Shown here: positions 19,287-29,119 of the stretch, piece after piece
Layout of the letters: each line of letters begins with the position of its first letter
Position numbering within the stretch: position 1 is the stretch's first letter
Assembly (NCBI RefSeq): GCF_000764495.1
Contig: NZ_JRLB01000075.1
Coordinates: 1 to 57,683 of the forward strand
Source of the DNA: Nitrincola sp. A-D6
Lineage (GTDB): Bacteria > Pseudomonadota > Gammaproteobacteria > Pseudomonadales > Balneatricaceae
Length of the DNA: 57,683 nucleotides
Direction of reading: 5' to 3'
The notes under the pieces: generated by a model
Seen by the model: only the letters and a program-made list of their open reading frames with translations
The model's database searches: none
Told to the model about the DNA's origin: nothing
Made by a program: the position numbers and the translations under genes

Positions 19287-20787
19287 GCCCTGAAGTTGCC
19301 CTGCCGATCATTATTCCCCTTCTGACAGGTACACTGACGCTACTCGCCTGGCGCTCTAATATTGTACAAAAAATACTCTCCGTAGTAGGTAGTATCACAC
19401 TGCTGGCGTCCAGTATCTGGTTACTGAGCAGCGTACTGGACCAGGGACATGTTGTTATGTACATGGGCGGCTGGATAGCCCCCTATGGCATCACACTGGT
19501 AGCAGACATGCTCAGCGCCATCATGGTAGTTTTGACCGGGATGATGGCTGTGGCTATTGCCATTTACTCCTTGTCTTCAGCCTCCGCAAGCCATGAACGC
19601 TTTGGCTATTACCCGCTGATGCACTTATTGTTGGCCGGTGTCGCTGGCTCCTTTCTGACTGGTGACATCTTCAACCTGTATGTCTGGTTTGAAGTGATGC
19701 TGGTGGCCTCTTTTGCACTTCTGATTCTGGGTGGTGAGCGTGCTCAGATGGAGGGGCGGTAAAGTATGTCACCCTGAACCTGCTGTCTTCAGCCATTTTT
19801 CTCAGTGCAGTCGGCCTGCTGTATGGCCTGGTCGGCACCCTGAATATGGCTGATATTGCGGTGAAGCTGTCTCAGGCCGAAGATACTGGTATGGTGGATG
19901 TTATCGCTGTGATGTTTATGGTGGCCTTTGGTATCAAGGCCGCCGCTTTCCCGTTGTTTTTCTGGCTACCAGCTTCGTATCATACCGGTCCTGTGGCTGT
20001 ATCGGCGCTGTTTGCAGGGCTGTTAACCAAAGTCGGGGTCTATGCGTTATTCCGGGTGTTTACACTTATTTTCAACCAGAGCCCGGAATTTACTCACAAT
20101 ATTTTACTCTGGGTGGCCGCGCTCACCATGCTAACCGGGGTATTGGGAGCCGCGGCACAATTTGAGTTTCGTCGTATACTGTCATTTCATATTGTCAGCC
20201 AGATCGGCTATATGATTCTTGGGCTGGCACTTTATACACCGCTGGCCATCGTTGGTGGGGTGTTTTACATCATGCACCACATCATTGTGAAAACGAATCT
20301 GTTCCTGATCAGTGGGATAGCACACCGCTTACTGGGTACCTATGATCTGAAAAAACTGGGTGGTATTTATAAGTCACGCCCTGTTCTGAGCATTTTGTTT
20401 CTGATACCTGCTCTTTCTCTCGCGGGCTTACCCCCTCTTTCCGGCTTTTTTGCCAAATTTATTGTTATACGTGCTGGCATTGAGGCTGAAGCCTGGGTGG
20501 TAACTGGTATAGCACTGTTGGTGGGTTTGCTGACACTCTACTCCATGATTAAAATCTGGGCCGAAGCTTTCTGGAAAAAATTACCTGAAGAGACCGATGC
20601 TAGCGGTTTAAACCAAGTCATGACACCGTCACTCGCTGCGCTTTACCTGCCGGTTATTCTACTGGCTGCCTGCACTCTGTTTATCGGGTTAAACGGTCAA
20701 CCTATCTATCTGATGGCTGAAATGTCAGCACAACAGCTGTTAAATCCTAGCGGCTACATTGAAGCCGTACTGGGGGTGAAGCCATGA
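19283..20787 (+). CDS. mrpD: Mrp antiporter subunit D, apparent one-base deletion
   Basis: Membrane subunit related to NuoM/N. The first frame (GTG at 19283) runs to [13 protein letters not shown] and stops at 19762. The continuation ([23 protein letters not shown], then [10 protein letters not shown]) is in the next frame and ends at 20787. One extra G in the run at 19753-19756 joins them as [10 protein letters not shown], giving about 501 residues, normal for MrpD. Channel motifs include [35 protein letters not shown]. The start overlaps mrpC by four bases, and the end overlaps mrpE by four (ATGA). Confidence 0.9.
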
Positions 20788-21257
20788 TGGCCTTTATGTG
20801 GAACCTGCTGCTGGCACTAATCTGGGTGATGCTGACAGGTGATCTTAGTGGTATTAACCTGTTTGCAGGCTTGGTAGTAGGCTATCTGGTGCTGGGACTG
20901 ATGCAGCGCCAGATACCGATGCTACGCGGCTACACCAGCCGTTTTCCACGCCTGATTCGCTTTATTTTCTTCTTTTTCAAAGAACTGATCATGGCAAACT
21001 TGAAAGTGGCTTTCGATATTGTGACGCCTATTTGGCACATGAAGCCAGGTGTAATTGCCATGCCACTGGAAGCCCGAACTGAAATGGAGATCACCATGGT
21101 CGCTAATCTGATCTCACTCACGCCCGGCACACTCAGCCTTGATGTGTCTGATGACCGCCGGGTCTTGTTTATTCATGCGATGTTCCTTGATGATGAACAA
21201 GCCGTACGTAACAGCCTCAAAGAGATGGAGCGTCGGGTTCTTGAAATTCTTCGCTAA
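20784..21257 (+). CDS. mrpE: Mrp antiporter subunit E
   Basis: Small membrane subunit, 157 residues. Two N-terminal hydrophobic helices are followed by the conserved cytosolic part: [33 protein letters not shown] (about 111-143). The ATG overlaps the mrpD stop. MrpE is needed for assembly of the whole complex in characterised species. Confidence 0.92.
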   Translation: MMAFMWNLLLALIWVMLTGDLSGINLFAGLVVGYLVLGLMQRQIPMLRGYTSRFPRLIRFIFFFFKELIMANLKVAFDIVTPIWHMKPGVIAMPLEARTEMEITMVANLISLTPGTLSLDVSDDRRVLFIHAMFLDDEQAVRNSLKEMERRVLEILR

Positions 21258-21278
21258 GCAACGTTTATTGGAGGAAAT

Positions 21279-21548
21279 GTGCAATTTGTCATTTACCTGA
21301 CCTTTGCCATTTTAAGTCTGGCATTGGTCATTATTTTTATCCGCCTGATTCTCGGCCCGACACTGCCGGACCGGGTAGTGGCACTGGAGCTATTTGCCTC
21401 CGTCATTGTCGCGATAATCGGCGCCTATGCCATTTATACCGATACGGCCAGTTTTATTGATGTTGCCATTGTGGCGGCACTAACAGCTTTTCTGGCTGCA
21501 ATCGGCTTTGCACGCTTTCTGGAACGCGGAGGGCCACGAGATGATTGA
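21279..21548 (+). CDS. mrpF: Mrp antiporter subunit F
   Basis: Small membrane subunit, 89 residues, three hydrophobic segments. The start is GTG at 21279, with GGAGGAAAT immediately upstream. Family motif LILGPTLPDRVVALELFA lies at about 25-42. Its end overlaps mrpG by eight bases. Confidence 0.92.
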   Translation: MQFVIYLTFAILSLALVIIFIRLILGPTLPDRVVALELFASVIVAIIGAYAIYTDTASFIDVAIVAALTAFLAAIGFARFLERGGPRDD

Positions 21549-21978
21549 GTGGATTATAAAAATCCTGATGCTGACCAGTTCACTGTTTATTCTCCTGGCA
21601 GCTGTCGGAGTACTTCGCTTACCTGATTTGCTTACCCGCATGCATGCCAGTACCAAAGCCGGGGCACTGGGTATAACCCTGATGATGATCGCTGCCAGCT
21701 TTCATTTTTTTGATGCGGTGGTGATGGCCAAAAGCCTGGCGGTGATTATTTTTATTTTAATCACCGCGCCAGTCGCTGCTCACGCTATTGGCCGCGCAGG
21801 CTACTTCGTGGGTGTTCCTGTCTGGTCAAAAACCATTAAAGATGAACTGATCAACTGTTATGACCCCGACAGCCACCGCTTGATGAGCGGCCTGGAAACG
21901 GAAGAGGAGCTGGAGATATATCGCCAGAACCTCGACCTAAAACCGCGCATTCGTGTTACGCGTAAAGAAAAAGAGTAA
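21541..21978 (+). CDS. mrpG: Mrp antiporter subunit G
   Basis: Last subunit of the complex, 145 residues. The ATG at 21541 gives the family N-terminus MIEWIIKILMLTSSLFILLAAVGVLRLPDLLTRMHASTKAG; a start further upstream would lie within mrpF. The C-terminal third is hydrophilic and charged, longer than the shortest MrpG proteins. It is convergent with apeB, nine bases between stops, and no hairpin is visible there. Confidence 0.92.
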   Translation: MIEWIIKILMLTSSLFILLAAVGVLRLPDLLTRMHASTKAGALGITLMMIAASFHFFDAVVMAKSLAVIIFILITAPVAAHAIGRAGYFVGVPVWSKTIKDELINCYDPDSHRLMSGLETEEELEIYRQNLDLKPRIRVTRKEKE

Positions 21979-21987
21979 AAGTAACCA

Positions 21988-23294
21988 TTAGGCACCTAGT
22001 TTTCGGGTCTGATAAAACCGTTGCAGTACCCGAGCAAGGCACCATGCATCATCACTACCAGCAGTTTCACGAATGGAGTGCATAGCAAGTTGTGGAACAC
22101 CGACATCAACGGTTGGTATTCCCGTTTCTGTCGCAATGATCGGCCCAATAGTACTTCCACAACCCTGATCACTGCGCACCACAAAACTTTGCACCGACAC
22201 ACCCACCTGCTCTGCGAGGTGCCTGAACACAGCACTGGTTTCACTATTACTGGCATAGCGCTGATTAGCATTAATTTTTATCACCGGCCCCTTATTCAAT
22301 AAGGGGCCGTGGTTATCATCATGACGATCGGCAAAGTTTGGATGCAGACCGTGGGCATTATCAGCTGAAACAAACAGTGAGTTGGCCAACACCTCGTAGC
22401 GATTTACCTCCGCAGGCAAAACACGCTGCAGCCAGTGACTCAGCATCGGCCCCTGCGCCCCACACGCACTGGCGCTGCCAACCTCTTCATGATCATTACA
22501 GATTAACACCTGACCGGGTCCAGCATCAGCGGCAAGCAAAGCCTGCAAACCAATAAAGCAACTCAATAGATTATCCAGCCGAGCCGAGCAGATCAGCTCC
22601 TGATCCAGCCCGACCAGTGCCGATTTCTGAGAATCGTAAAAAGATAATTCATAATCCAACACAGCATCCAGGTTAGTCACCCCCTGATCAGCAAGGTGCT
22701 GTTTCAATAGCTCCCTGAAATCGGGTTTACTCGTTTGCTGTCCCATAATCGGAGGTAAAAATGTCTGGGCATTAATGCTACGTGATGAGTTAGCTTCCCG
22801 GTCAAGATGTATGGCCAAGCTGGGGATAGTGGCCACTGGCTTATTGAAATTGATCAGATGACTGGCAAGCTGGCCTTGGCTATCACGAACGGTAACTCTT
22901 CCCGCTAAAGACAAGTCACGATCAAACCAGGGGTTCAACAATACTCCCCCATAAACTTCGACACCCAACTGAAAATATCCCTGGCGTAGCATTTCTGGCT
23001 GAGGTTTAACTTTCAGACAGGGTGAGTCGGTATGTGCGCCAGTTAACCGAAGTCCCTGAGAAAAGCCTTTATGATCTGTGGCTGACGCCAGGCAATGATC
23101 GATGAGCCATTTCGTACTGTGTAATATGCAGAGCCAGGCTCTAATTGCCAGACAGCTTTTTCATCCAGCGCCTGAAACCCTGATCGATCTAACAGGTTTG
23201 TCATTTGGTACACAGCGTGGAAAGGGGTTGGTGAAGCATCCATGAACTCCAACAGAGCCTGGTTGAATAGTGTCTTGCTAAGATCGTTGCTCAC
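21988..23294 (-). CDS. apeB: M18 family aminopeptidase ApeB, apparent one-base deletion
   Basis: Cytosolic aspartyl-type zinc aminopeptidase. The N-terminal part ([28 protein letters not shown]) ends at an early stop. The continuation, [32 protein letters not shown], is one frame away; adding one base at 23066-23067 (AAGGC to AAGGGC) gives [17 protein letters not shown]. The restored protein has about 435 residues, matching the family. Zinc and catalytic motifs include [27 protein letters not shown] and the C-terminal AMHSIRE. The gene is convergent with mrpG. Confidence 0.9.
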
Positions 23295-23455
23295 AGACTA
23301 CTCCGTCTTTAAAACTATATTTAACTCAATTTTACATTAGTACGGCCGATGACTACACTGGCACATCCTGTAATATAGAACCAAATCACAAGGAAACTCC
23401 GTAACAAGAATGGTGTCTTAATCCGCACATGGACTAATCAGGAACTACCCAGACT

Positions 23456-25549
23456 ATGACCAGATTTACATTTAAACCCCTGCTGACAGGCCTTGTGCTG
23501 GCGTTATTGCTTGCTGTTGGCCAGGTACATGCACGCTATTCAGCTGAACCTCAACATGAAGAAGCACTGCTGGATGTTATTTCAGCGTTGCAGCAAAGTC
23601 ATTACAGCGGCAAAAAAATGGATGAGCAGCTTTCGTCTGATATTTTTGTGCGCTACCTCAAAGACCTGGATCCCTCACGAATTTATTTATATCAAGCCGA
23701 TATCAGAGAGTTTGAACATGCTCGGGAAGCGATTGGCTTAGAAATTCTGATGGGTAACACTCATACAGGTTTCGCCATCTATAACCGTTTTCATCAGCGT
23801 CAGATGGAGCGCCTGGAGTACATGCTTGATATCCTGCAGGATGAATCGCATAGCTTCGACTTTAATACTTCAGAGAGCATAGAGACAGACCGTACTGAAG
23901 CTGACTGGGTAGAGACTACCGAGGAGATGGAGCAACTCTGGTACAAGCGACTAAAAAATGCACTCATCAGCCTGAAACTGGCTGACCAGAGTGTGGCTGA
24001 AGCACGCGAAACCCTGATTCAACGTTATGAAAATCAGATAAATCGACTGGCACAGACCAATAATGAAGATGTATTTGAACGTTATGCTAACGCCATTGCA
24101 CACGAGTTCGATCCGCACAGTCAGTACCTGTCGCCCCGCAATCAGGAAAACTTTCAGATCAATATGAGCCTGTCACTGGAAGGTATCGGCGCGGTACTCC
24201 AGGGAGAAGATGAGCACACCAAAGTGGTGCGTTTAGTACCCGGTGGCCCGGCGGATCTTGCTGGACAACTCAAACCCTCTGATACCATTATAGGTGTCGG
24301 TCAGGATAGTGATGGTCCTATACAGGATGTAATTGGCTGGCGTCTGGATGAAGTTGTTAATCTTATCCGTGGCCCGCGTGAAAGTACGGTAAGACTGCAG
24401 ATCATACCTGCCGACTCCATGGACCGCAGTGCGCACCGGGTGATCACCATTGTCAGAGACAAAGTACGACTGGAAGAACAAGCCGCGCAAAAACGTATAC
24501 TGGACCTGGAGCGCAACGGCCAACCCTACCGGGTCGGAGTTATCGAAATCCCGGCGTTTTACATTGACTTTACCGCCATGCAGGCAGGTGATCCAGAGTA
24601 CAAAAGCACCACACGGGATGTAGAAGAACTGATTGAAGAACTGAAAAGTGAAAATATTGATTCGCTGATCGTAGATCTTCGTAATAATGGTGGTGGATCA
24701 CTACGTGAAGCTAATGAACTAACCGGACTATTTATCAGCCGCGGGCCCACTGTACAAATCCGTGATGCCAGTGGCCGTGTCGACATTCTGGGAGACTTTG
24801 ACCCCAAAGTAGCCTGGAATGGGCCAATAGCGGTGATTGTAAACCGATTGAGCGCATCAGCATCTGAGATTTTTGCAGGTGCTATACAGGACTATAACCG
24901 TGGACTGGTGGTCGGAAGCCGTACTTTTGGCAAGGGTACAGTACAAACCTTACTCCCCCTTGAACACGGACAGATGAAGCTGACTCATGCCAAATTCTAC
25001 CGTATATCCGGTGAAAGCACACAGAATGAGGGCGTACAACCTCATATTCTGTTCCCAACCTTATTCGATGAAAAAGATATTGGTGAAAGCGCTCTGGAAG
25101 GCGCCCTGCCCTGGGACACAGTGAACCCTGTGCGCCATGGACGTTTTCCAAGCCTGACACCTTTTTTAGATGAACTGATCAGTCGTCATGAAGCACGCAT
25201 TGCCAATGATCCTGACTTCACATTCATGCACAAACAGGTCGAGCGCAGCAAGGAACAACGTCAACAAACCCAGGTACCACTGAATATTACCGAGGTGCGC
25301 GCACAGCGAGATGAAGTAGAACAATGGCAGGTTGATACCGAAAACCAGCGCCGTATGGCTAAGGATGAACCTCCTATACGCCAGTTAAGCGAACTGGATG
25401 ATCTGCTGCCTAAAGATGCCCAGGGCCGACCCATCAATCCGGAAGCTGAGTCCATATTGATGGAAACAGCAGAGATCATGGTGGATTTCATCGACCTGCA
25501 CTTATCGCACACAGCACAGGCTATGGATCGCACAGTGAATGGCAACTGA
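23456..25549 (+). CDS. prc: Tail-specific periplasmic protease Prc
   Basis: Serine protease of the S41 family, 697 residues, close to E. coli Prc (682). N-terminal signal peptide (hydrophobic stretch to about AVGQVHA, residue 25). Order: N-terminal domain, PDZ (about 240-330, SLEGIGAVLQ ... GPADLAGQLKPSD), protease domain (about 350-560) with the Ser in NRLSASASEIF and the Lys in SRTFGKGTVQT, then a C-terminal DUF3340 domain. It degrades periplasmic proteins by their C-terminus and processes PBP3 in E. coli. The next gene overlaps it by 11 bases. Confidence 0.95.
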   Translation: MTRFTFKPLLTGLVLALLLAVGQVHARYSAEPQHEEALLDVISALQQSHYSGKKMDEQLSSDIFVRYLKDLDPSRIYLYQADIREFEHAREAIGLEILMGNTHTGFAIYNRFHQRQMERLEYMLDILQDESHSFDFNTSESIETDRTEADWVETTEEMEQLWYKRLKNALISLKLADQSVAEARETLIQRYENQINRLAQTNNEDVFERYANAIAHEFDPHSQYLSPRNQENFQINMSLSLEGIGAVLQGEDEHTKVVRLVPGGPADLAGQLKPSDTIIGVGQDSDGPIQDVIGWRLDEVVNLIRGPRESTVRLQIIPADSMDRSAHRVITIVRDKVRLEEQAAQKRILDLERNGQPYRVGVIEIPAFYIDFTAMQAGDPEYKSTTRDVEELIEELKSENIDSLIVDLRNNGGGSLREANELTGLFISRGPTVQIRDASGRVDILGDFDPKVAWNGPIAVIVNRLSASASEIFAGAIQDYNRGLVVGSRTFGKGTVQTLLPLEHGQMKLTHAKFYRISGESTQNEGVQPHILFPTLFDEKDIGESALEGALPWDTVNPVRHGRFPSLTPFLDELISRHEARIANDPDFTFMHKQVERSKEQRQQTQVPLNITEVRAQRDEVEQWQVDTENQRRMAKDEPPIRQLSELDDLLPKDAQGRPINPEAESILMETAEIMVDFIDLHLSHTAQAMDRTVNGN

Positions 25550-26372
25550 AGATACAGCAGCTTCACCGGAGCAAACTGAACCCAAAAAGCCCCGGGACAA
25601 AAAAAAATTGATCTTGCTAATAGCAGCACCCATAGGGGTGTTGCTATTAGCTGCTGTATTATTTTTTGCCTACCGGATAGTTTCAGAACAATTCTCAAAA
25701 AATCAGGTTGACCTGGAAAAATTTGGTTTTGATCTTAGTGGCACCTCAGCGTTTGAAGAATCTGAAGGGGTTCTCGGTGAAGCCCAACTGCCTTCAACAT
25801 TCGGAGAAGAAAACCTGACACCTAGCGAGCGTGTTGTACATAGTTTGGTACGTGACAGGGAAAATCTGATTATTGAGAACCGTACATTGCAACAACAGAT
25901 TGAAGCGCTGGAAGCTCGCCTTGAAACTTATGAAGAAGATCGGCGTATGGCAGAGCACTTTATGCCGGAAAATTTTTCACAAGAACTGGATCGTGTTGAA
26001 CGTATGCTGCACACCTACCTTCGACAATCGGCTGATGCACAGCGGTTCAGCAACTTCAGGCTGGAAATCATGGCAGCCGCTGGGCGCATGGAATACCAGC
26101 GTTTTGTTGAAGCCAATCAGCTGATGCTTGATGCTGTGCAGCGTACAGAAATTGTAGTCGATCACCTGCCAGCCTATATGTTCTGTGTTGGAGATGCCGT
26201 TCAACTAGCCGCCAACGATTTCAATGAAGAGCGTGAAATACGCGACTATTTTGGCAACCCTGAGCAATACCGTTTGCCCACTGTGATTCAAGAGGATCTG
26301 GACGTTGTTCTGCCACCCTGTCAGCGTGAGTTACGCCAAACCCTGCAAACCAGCATGGCACAACTGCTCTGA
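25539..26372 (+). CDS. Uncharacterised single-pass membrane protein with coiled coil
   Basis: I do not recognise a family. 277 residues: a charged, Lys-rich cytosolic start (1-28), one membrane helix (about 28-48), then a soluble region that should be periplasmic. A coiled coil is likely at about 105-135 (RENLIIENRTLQQQIEALEARLETYEEDRR). The C-terminal half is helical and has two Cys (in MFCVGD and VLPPCQRE) that could pair. The ATG lies 11 bases before the end of prc, with no ribosome binding site, which points to translational coupling and a function linked to Prc, for example as adaptor or regulator. That role is inference only. Confidence 0.75.
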   Translation: MATEDTAASPEQTEPKKPRDKKKLILLIAAPIGVLLLAAVLFFAYRIVSEQFSKNQVDLEKFGFDLSGTSAFEESEGVLGEAQLPSTFGEENLTPSERVVHSLVRDRENLIIENRTLQQQIEALEARLETYEEDRRMAEHFMPENFSQELDRVERMLHTYLRQSADAQRFSNFRLEIMAAAGRMEYQRFVEANQLMLDAVQRTEIVVDHLPAYMFCVGDAVQLAANDFNEEREIRDYFGNPEQYRLPTVIQEDLDVVLPPCQRELRQTLQTSMAQLL

Positions 26373-26391
26373 TTGCGCATTTTTTGCGCAA
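26373..26391. other. Hairpin after the prc operon
   Basis: TTGCGCA, five T, TGCGCAA: a 7-bp perfect stem directly after the stop codon of the unknown membrane gene. No T run follows the stem, so a classical terminator is not established. It may be a 3' end stabiliser or a processing site. Confidence 0.4.
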
Positions 26392-26468
26392 CACCCTATT
26401 CACCAGACTCAATCCTCTGTATAATTTGACCTCTTTTTTCGTAGTTCTGACATCTTCGCCAGTTTAGT

Positions 26469-26552
26469 GTCAGGAAAGCGATGACCGATAACCGACCCTG
26501 TATAACTGGCGATACAGGCTGGAAGCTGCACTTTTTGCAGCGAACTATAGGA
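26469..26552 (+). promoter_or_regulatory. Structured leader of rpsA
   Basis: The last 90 bases before rpsA can form consecutive hairpins: a weak GTCA/TGAC (26469-26485) with GGAAAGCGA in the loop, CCTGTAT/ATACAGG (26497-26518), and GCTGCA/TGCAGC (26525-26541). An AGGA lies at 26549-26552, 7 bases before the ATG. E. coli rpsA also has a leader of three hairpins with GGA in the loops that mediates S1 autoregulation. The resemblance is in layout; only the first loop here contains GGA. Same function is inferred. Confidence 0.45.
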
Positions 26553-26559
26553 CAATTTC

Positions 26560-28247
26560 ATGAGCGAAAGCTTTGCTGATCTTTTTGAAGAATCCCTGCT
26601 ATCTCTAGATATGACCCCAGGCACTCTGGTTACAGGCGAAGTCGTTGATATCGACAGCGACTGGGTAACCGTGAATGCCGGCCTGAAATCTGAAGCGATC
26701 ATCCCTCGCTCTCAGTTTCTGAACGACAACAACGAACTTGAAATCAAGCTTGGTGATACGGTTAAAGTAGCCCTGGAAGCCGTTGAAGATGGCTTTGGTG
26801 AAACACGTCTGTCACGCGAAAAAGCCAAGCGTTCAGAAGCCTGGGAAGTTCTTCAGAGCAAATTTGACGCCGAAGAAACCGTTACCGGTTACATCTCTGG
26901 TAAAGTCAAAGGTGGCTTCACTGTCACTGTCAACAACATTCAGGGCTTCCTGCCAGGTTCACTGGTGGATGTACGTCCAGTACGCGATGTTGACCATCTT
27001 GAAGGCAAGGAACTGGAATTCAAACTGATCAAGCTGGATCCTAAGCGTAACAACATCGTCGTTTCTCGTCGTGCGGTTATGCAGGAAGCCAACAGCGCTC
27101 AACGCGATGAGCTGCTGGCGACTCTGGAAGAAGGACAGGTAGCTAAAGGTTTCGTTAAGAACCTGACTAACTACGGTGCCTTTATCGATCTGGGTGGTGT
27201 AGACGGCTTGCTGCACATCACCGACATGGCTTGGAAGCGTATTTCTCACCCAAGCGAAATGCTCAACCCAGGTGATGAAATCTCTGTTCGCATCATCAAG
27301 TTTGACAAAGAATCTGGCCGTATCTCTCTAGGCTGAAACAGCTGTCTGAAGATCCATGGGAAGCGATCAAAAACCGTTACCCAGCCGGTACTAAAACCGC
27401 TGCACGTGTAACCAATCTGACTGACTACGGCTGCTTTGCTTCTATCGAAGACGGCGTTGAAGGTCTGGTTCACGTTTCTGAAATGTCCTGGACTAACAAG
27501 AACATCCACCCATCCAAGATCGTTCAGATCGGTGATGAAGTTGAAGTGATGATTCTGGACGTTGATGAAGAGCGTCGTCGTATTTCTCTGGGTATCAAAC
27601 AGTGCACCATCAACCCATGGATCGCTTTCTCTGAGCAGTTCGCTGCCGGTGACAAAGTCCAGGGTACCATCAAGACTATTACCGATTTCGGTATCTTTGT
27701 TGGTCTGGATAACGATCTTGACGGTCTGGTTCACATGTCTGATATCTCTTGGGAAGCCGATGCTGAAACTTCACTGCGTCAGTTCAAGAAAGGCGACGAA
27801 GTTGAAGCGGTTATCCTGTCTATTGATGCTGAGAAAGAGCGCATCTCTCTGGGTATCAAACAGCTGGAAAGCGATCCGTTTGCTGAATTCGCCGCTGCCA
27901 ATGAAAAAGGCACTATCGTTAATGGCACTGTGAAGAGTGTTGATGCGAAAGGCGCGGTTGTAGAGCTGGCAGAAGGCGTTGAAGCGCAGCTGAAAGTTTC
28001 TGAACTGTCTGCTGAGCGCATCGAAGACGCTACCAGCATCCTGAAAGAAGGCGACGCTGTCGAAGCCAAGATCATCAACGTTGATCGTCGCAACCGCGTC
28101 ATCAGCCTGTCGATCAAAGCGAAAGACCAGGCTGAAGAGAAAGCCGCTATCAGCGCTGTTCGCAATCAGGAAGTTGATGTACCAGGTCCGACCACTATCG
28201 GTGATCTGATCAAGCAGCAGATGGCTGCTAATAATCAGAACAACTGA
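26560..28247 (+). CDS. rpsA: 30S ribosomal protein S1, apparent one-base deletion
   Basis: S1 binds mRNA on the small subunit and is essential in gammaproteobacteria. N-terminal region [25 protein letters not shown] is typical. The first frame stops at 27336 after [11 protein letters not shown]; the rest ([21 protein letters not shown], then the remaining S1 domains) is in another frame. Adding one C at 27333 (GGCTG to GGCCTG) restores about 562 residues and six S1 repeats, close to E. coli (557). Because the gene is essential, the break is best seen as a sequence error. The usual neighbours cmk and ihfB are absent. It is followed by a strong terminator. Confidence 0.95.
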
Positions 28248-28267
28248 TCATTAGTTAGATTTGGCCT

Positions 28268-28296
28268 AAAAAAAAGCATCTTCGGATGCTTTTTTT
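28268..28296. terminator. Bidirectional rho-independent terminator after rpsA
   Basis: GCATC-TTCG-GATGC stem with a UUCG tetraloop, extended by eight A on the left and seven T on the right. It lies 20 bases after the rpsA stop. The A/T flanks allow it to act also on minus-strand transcripts ending after ycgN. Confidence 0.93.
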
Positions 28297-28364
28297 ATAT
28301 GTCGCCAGCGCATGGATGCGCAGGAGCGGCGCATGTACAGGATGTGTTGGTGCAGACTAACTCT

Positions 28365-28829
28365 TCAGTTTTTTGAGCGAAAAAAAACAGCCTCTTCGAC
28401 CACATAATCGATCAGATCATCTTCGTCGATTTCATCATCTTTCACCTCATATACACTCAGTACCGATGCACCTGCATTAATCACTGAAGCAGGATCACCG
28501 CTGAGCAATGGATGCCATTCCGGTAATGGCTTGCGCTCATGCACCAGGCGATAGGCACAAGAAGGTGGCAGCCAATGGAAAGCCGATACATCTTCCGGGC
28601 GCAACTGTACACAGGAAGGGACTAAGCGCGTACGCTCACTATAGCGGGTACATTGACAGTTTTGGTCATCCAGCAGATGGCACACAACGGTGGTGTAGAA
28701 TACTTCATCCGTATCTTCATCCTCGACCTTGTGCAGGCAGCAAAGCGCGCAGCCATCGCACAAAGACTCCCACTCCTGCGGGGTCATCTCACTGAGTGTT
28801 TTACGCTGCCAAAAGACTTCCTGAGCCAA
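28365..28829 (-). CDS. ycgN: YcgN/YkgJ-type cysteine-cluster protein (UPF0260)
   Basis: Cytosolic protein of 154 residues with eight or so conserved Cys: CDGCALCCLHK (about 24-34), VVCHLLDDQNCQCTRY (about 48-63), and VPSC, PPSCAYR further on. The family probably binds zinc or an iron-sulfur cluster; function unknown. Last gene of the dnaX-ybaB-recR-rnd-ycgL-ycgN series, two bases after ycgL. The ycgL-ycgN-rnd neighbourhood is conserved in gammaproteobacteria. Confidence 0.9.
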   Translation of the reverse strand: MAQEVFWQRKTLSEMTPQEWESLCDGCALCCLHKVEDEDTDEVFYTTVVCHLLDDQNCQCTRYSERTRLVPSCVQLRPEDVSAFHWLPPSCAYRLVHERKPLPEWHPLLSGDPASVINAGASVLSVYEVKDDEIDEDDLIDYVVEEAVFFRSKN

Positions 28830-28831
28830 AA

Positions 28832-29119
28832 TCAGCGCACACCTGTTTCAGGACGATTAGGATACAAATCCAACAGGTAATCCTCTTTCGGCGGTGGTAG
28901 CTGCAGAAAATAGCCTTTCTCTCGAATTGATTCCAACACCTTATCAACATCAACACGCGCTAACTTGCGCCCCTTTATGACAGGCATATCCATAATATGT
29001 TGAGCTTTACCAAACATCTCGCTCAAGGCATCCGGTACGGACTCCAAACCTTTACGCTTATCAACGTAAAGGTACATCTCGTCTTTGCGCGAACTACGGT
29101 ATATCGAACAAACTAGCAT
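28832..29119 (-). CDS. ycgL: YcgL-domain protein
   Basis: Small cytosolic protein, 95 residues. Begins [22 protein letters not shown] and includes VPDALSEMFGKAQHIMDM, both conserved in YcgL. Function unknown. It overlaps the 3' end of rnd by seven bases and precedes ycgN by two, so the three are translated from one message. Confidence 0.92.
   Translation of the reverse strand: MLVCSIYRSSRKDEMYLYVDKRKGLESVPDALSEMFGKAQHIMDMPVIKGRKLARVDVDKVLESIREKGYFLQLPPPKEDYLLDLYPNRPETGVR

Noticed and set aside
17130-19850. Programmed frameshifting in mrpA and mrpD
   Set aside because: The breaks are in G runs without a slippery heptamer or downstream structure, and the same one-base loss recurs in unrelated genes, so sequence error explains them better.
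26560-28247. rpsA as two genuine genes or a pseudogene
   Set aside because: Ribosomal protein S1 is essential and one C restores all six S1 domains in register.
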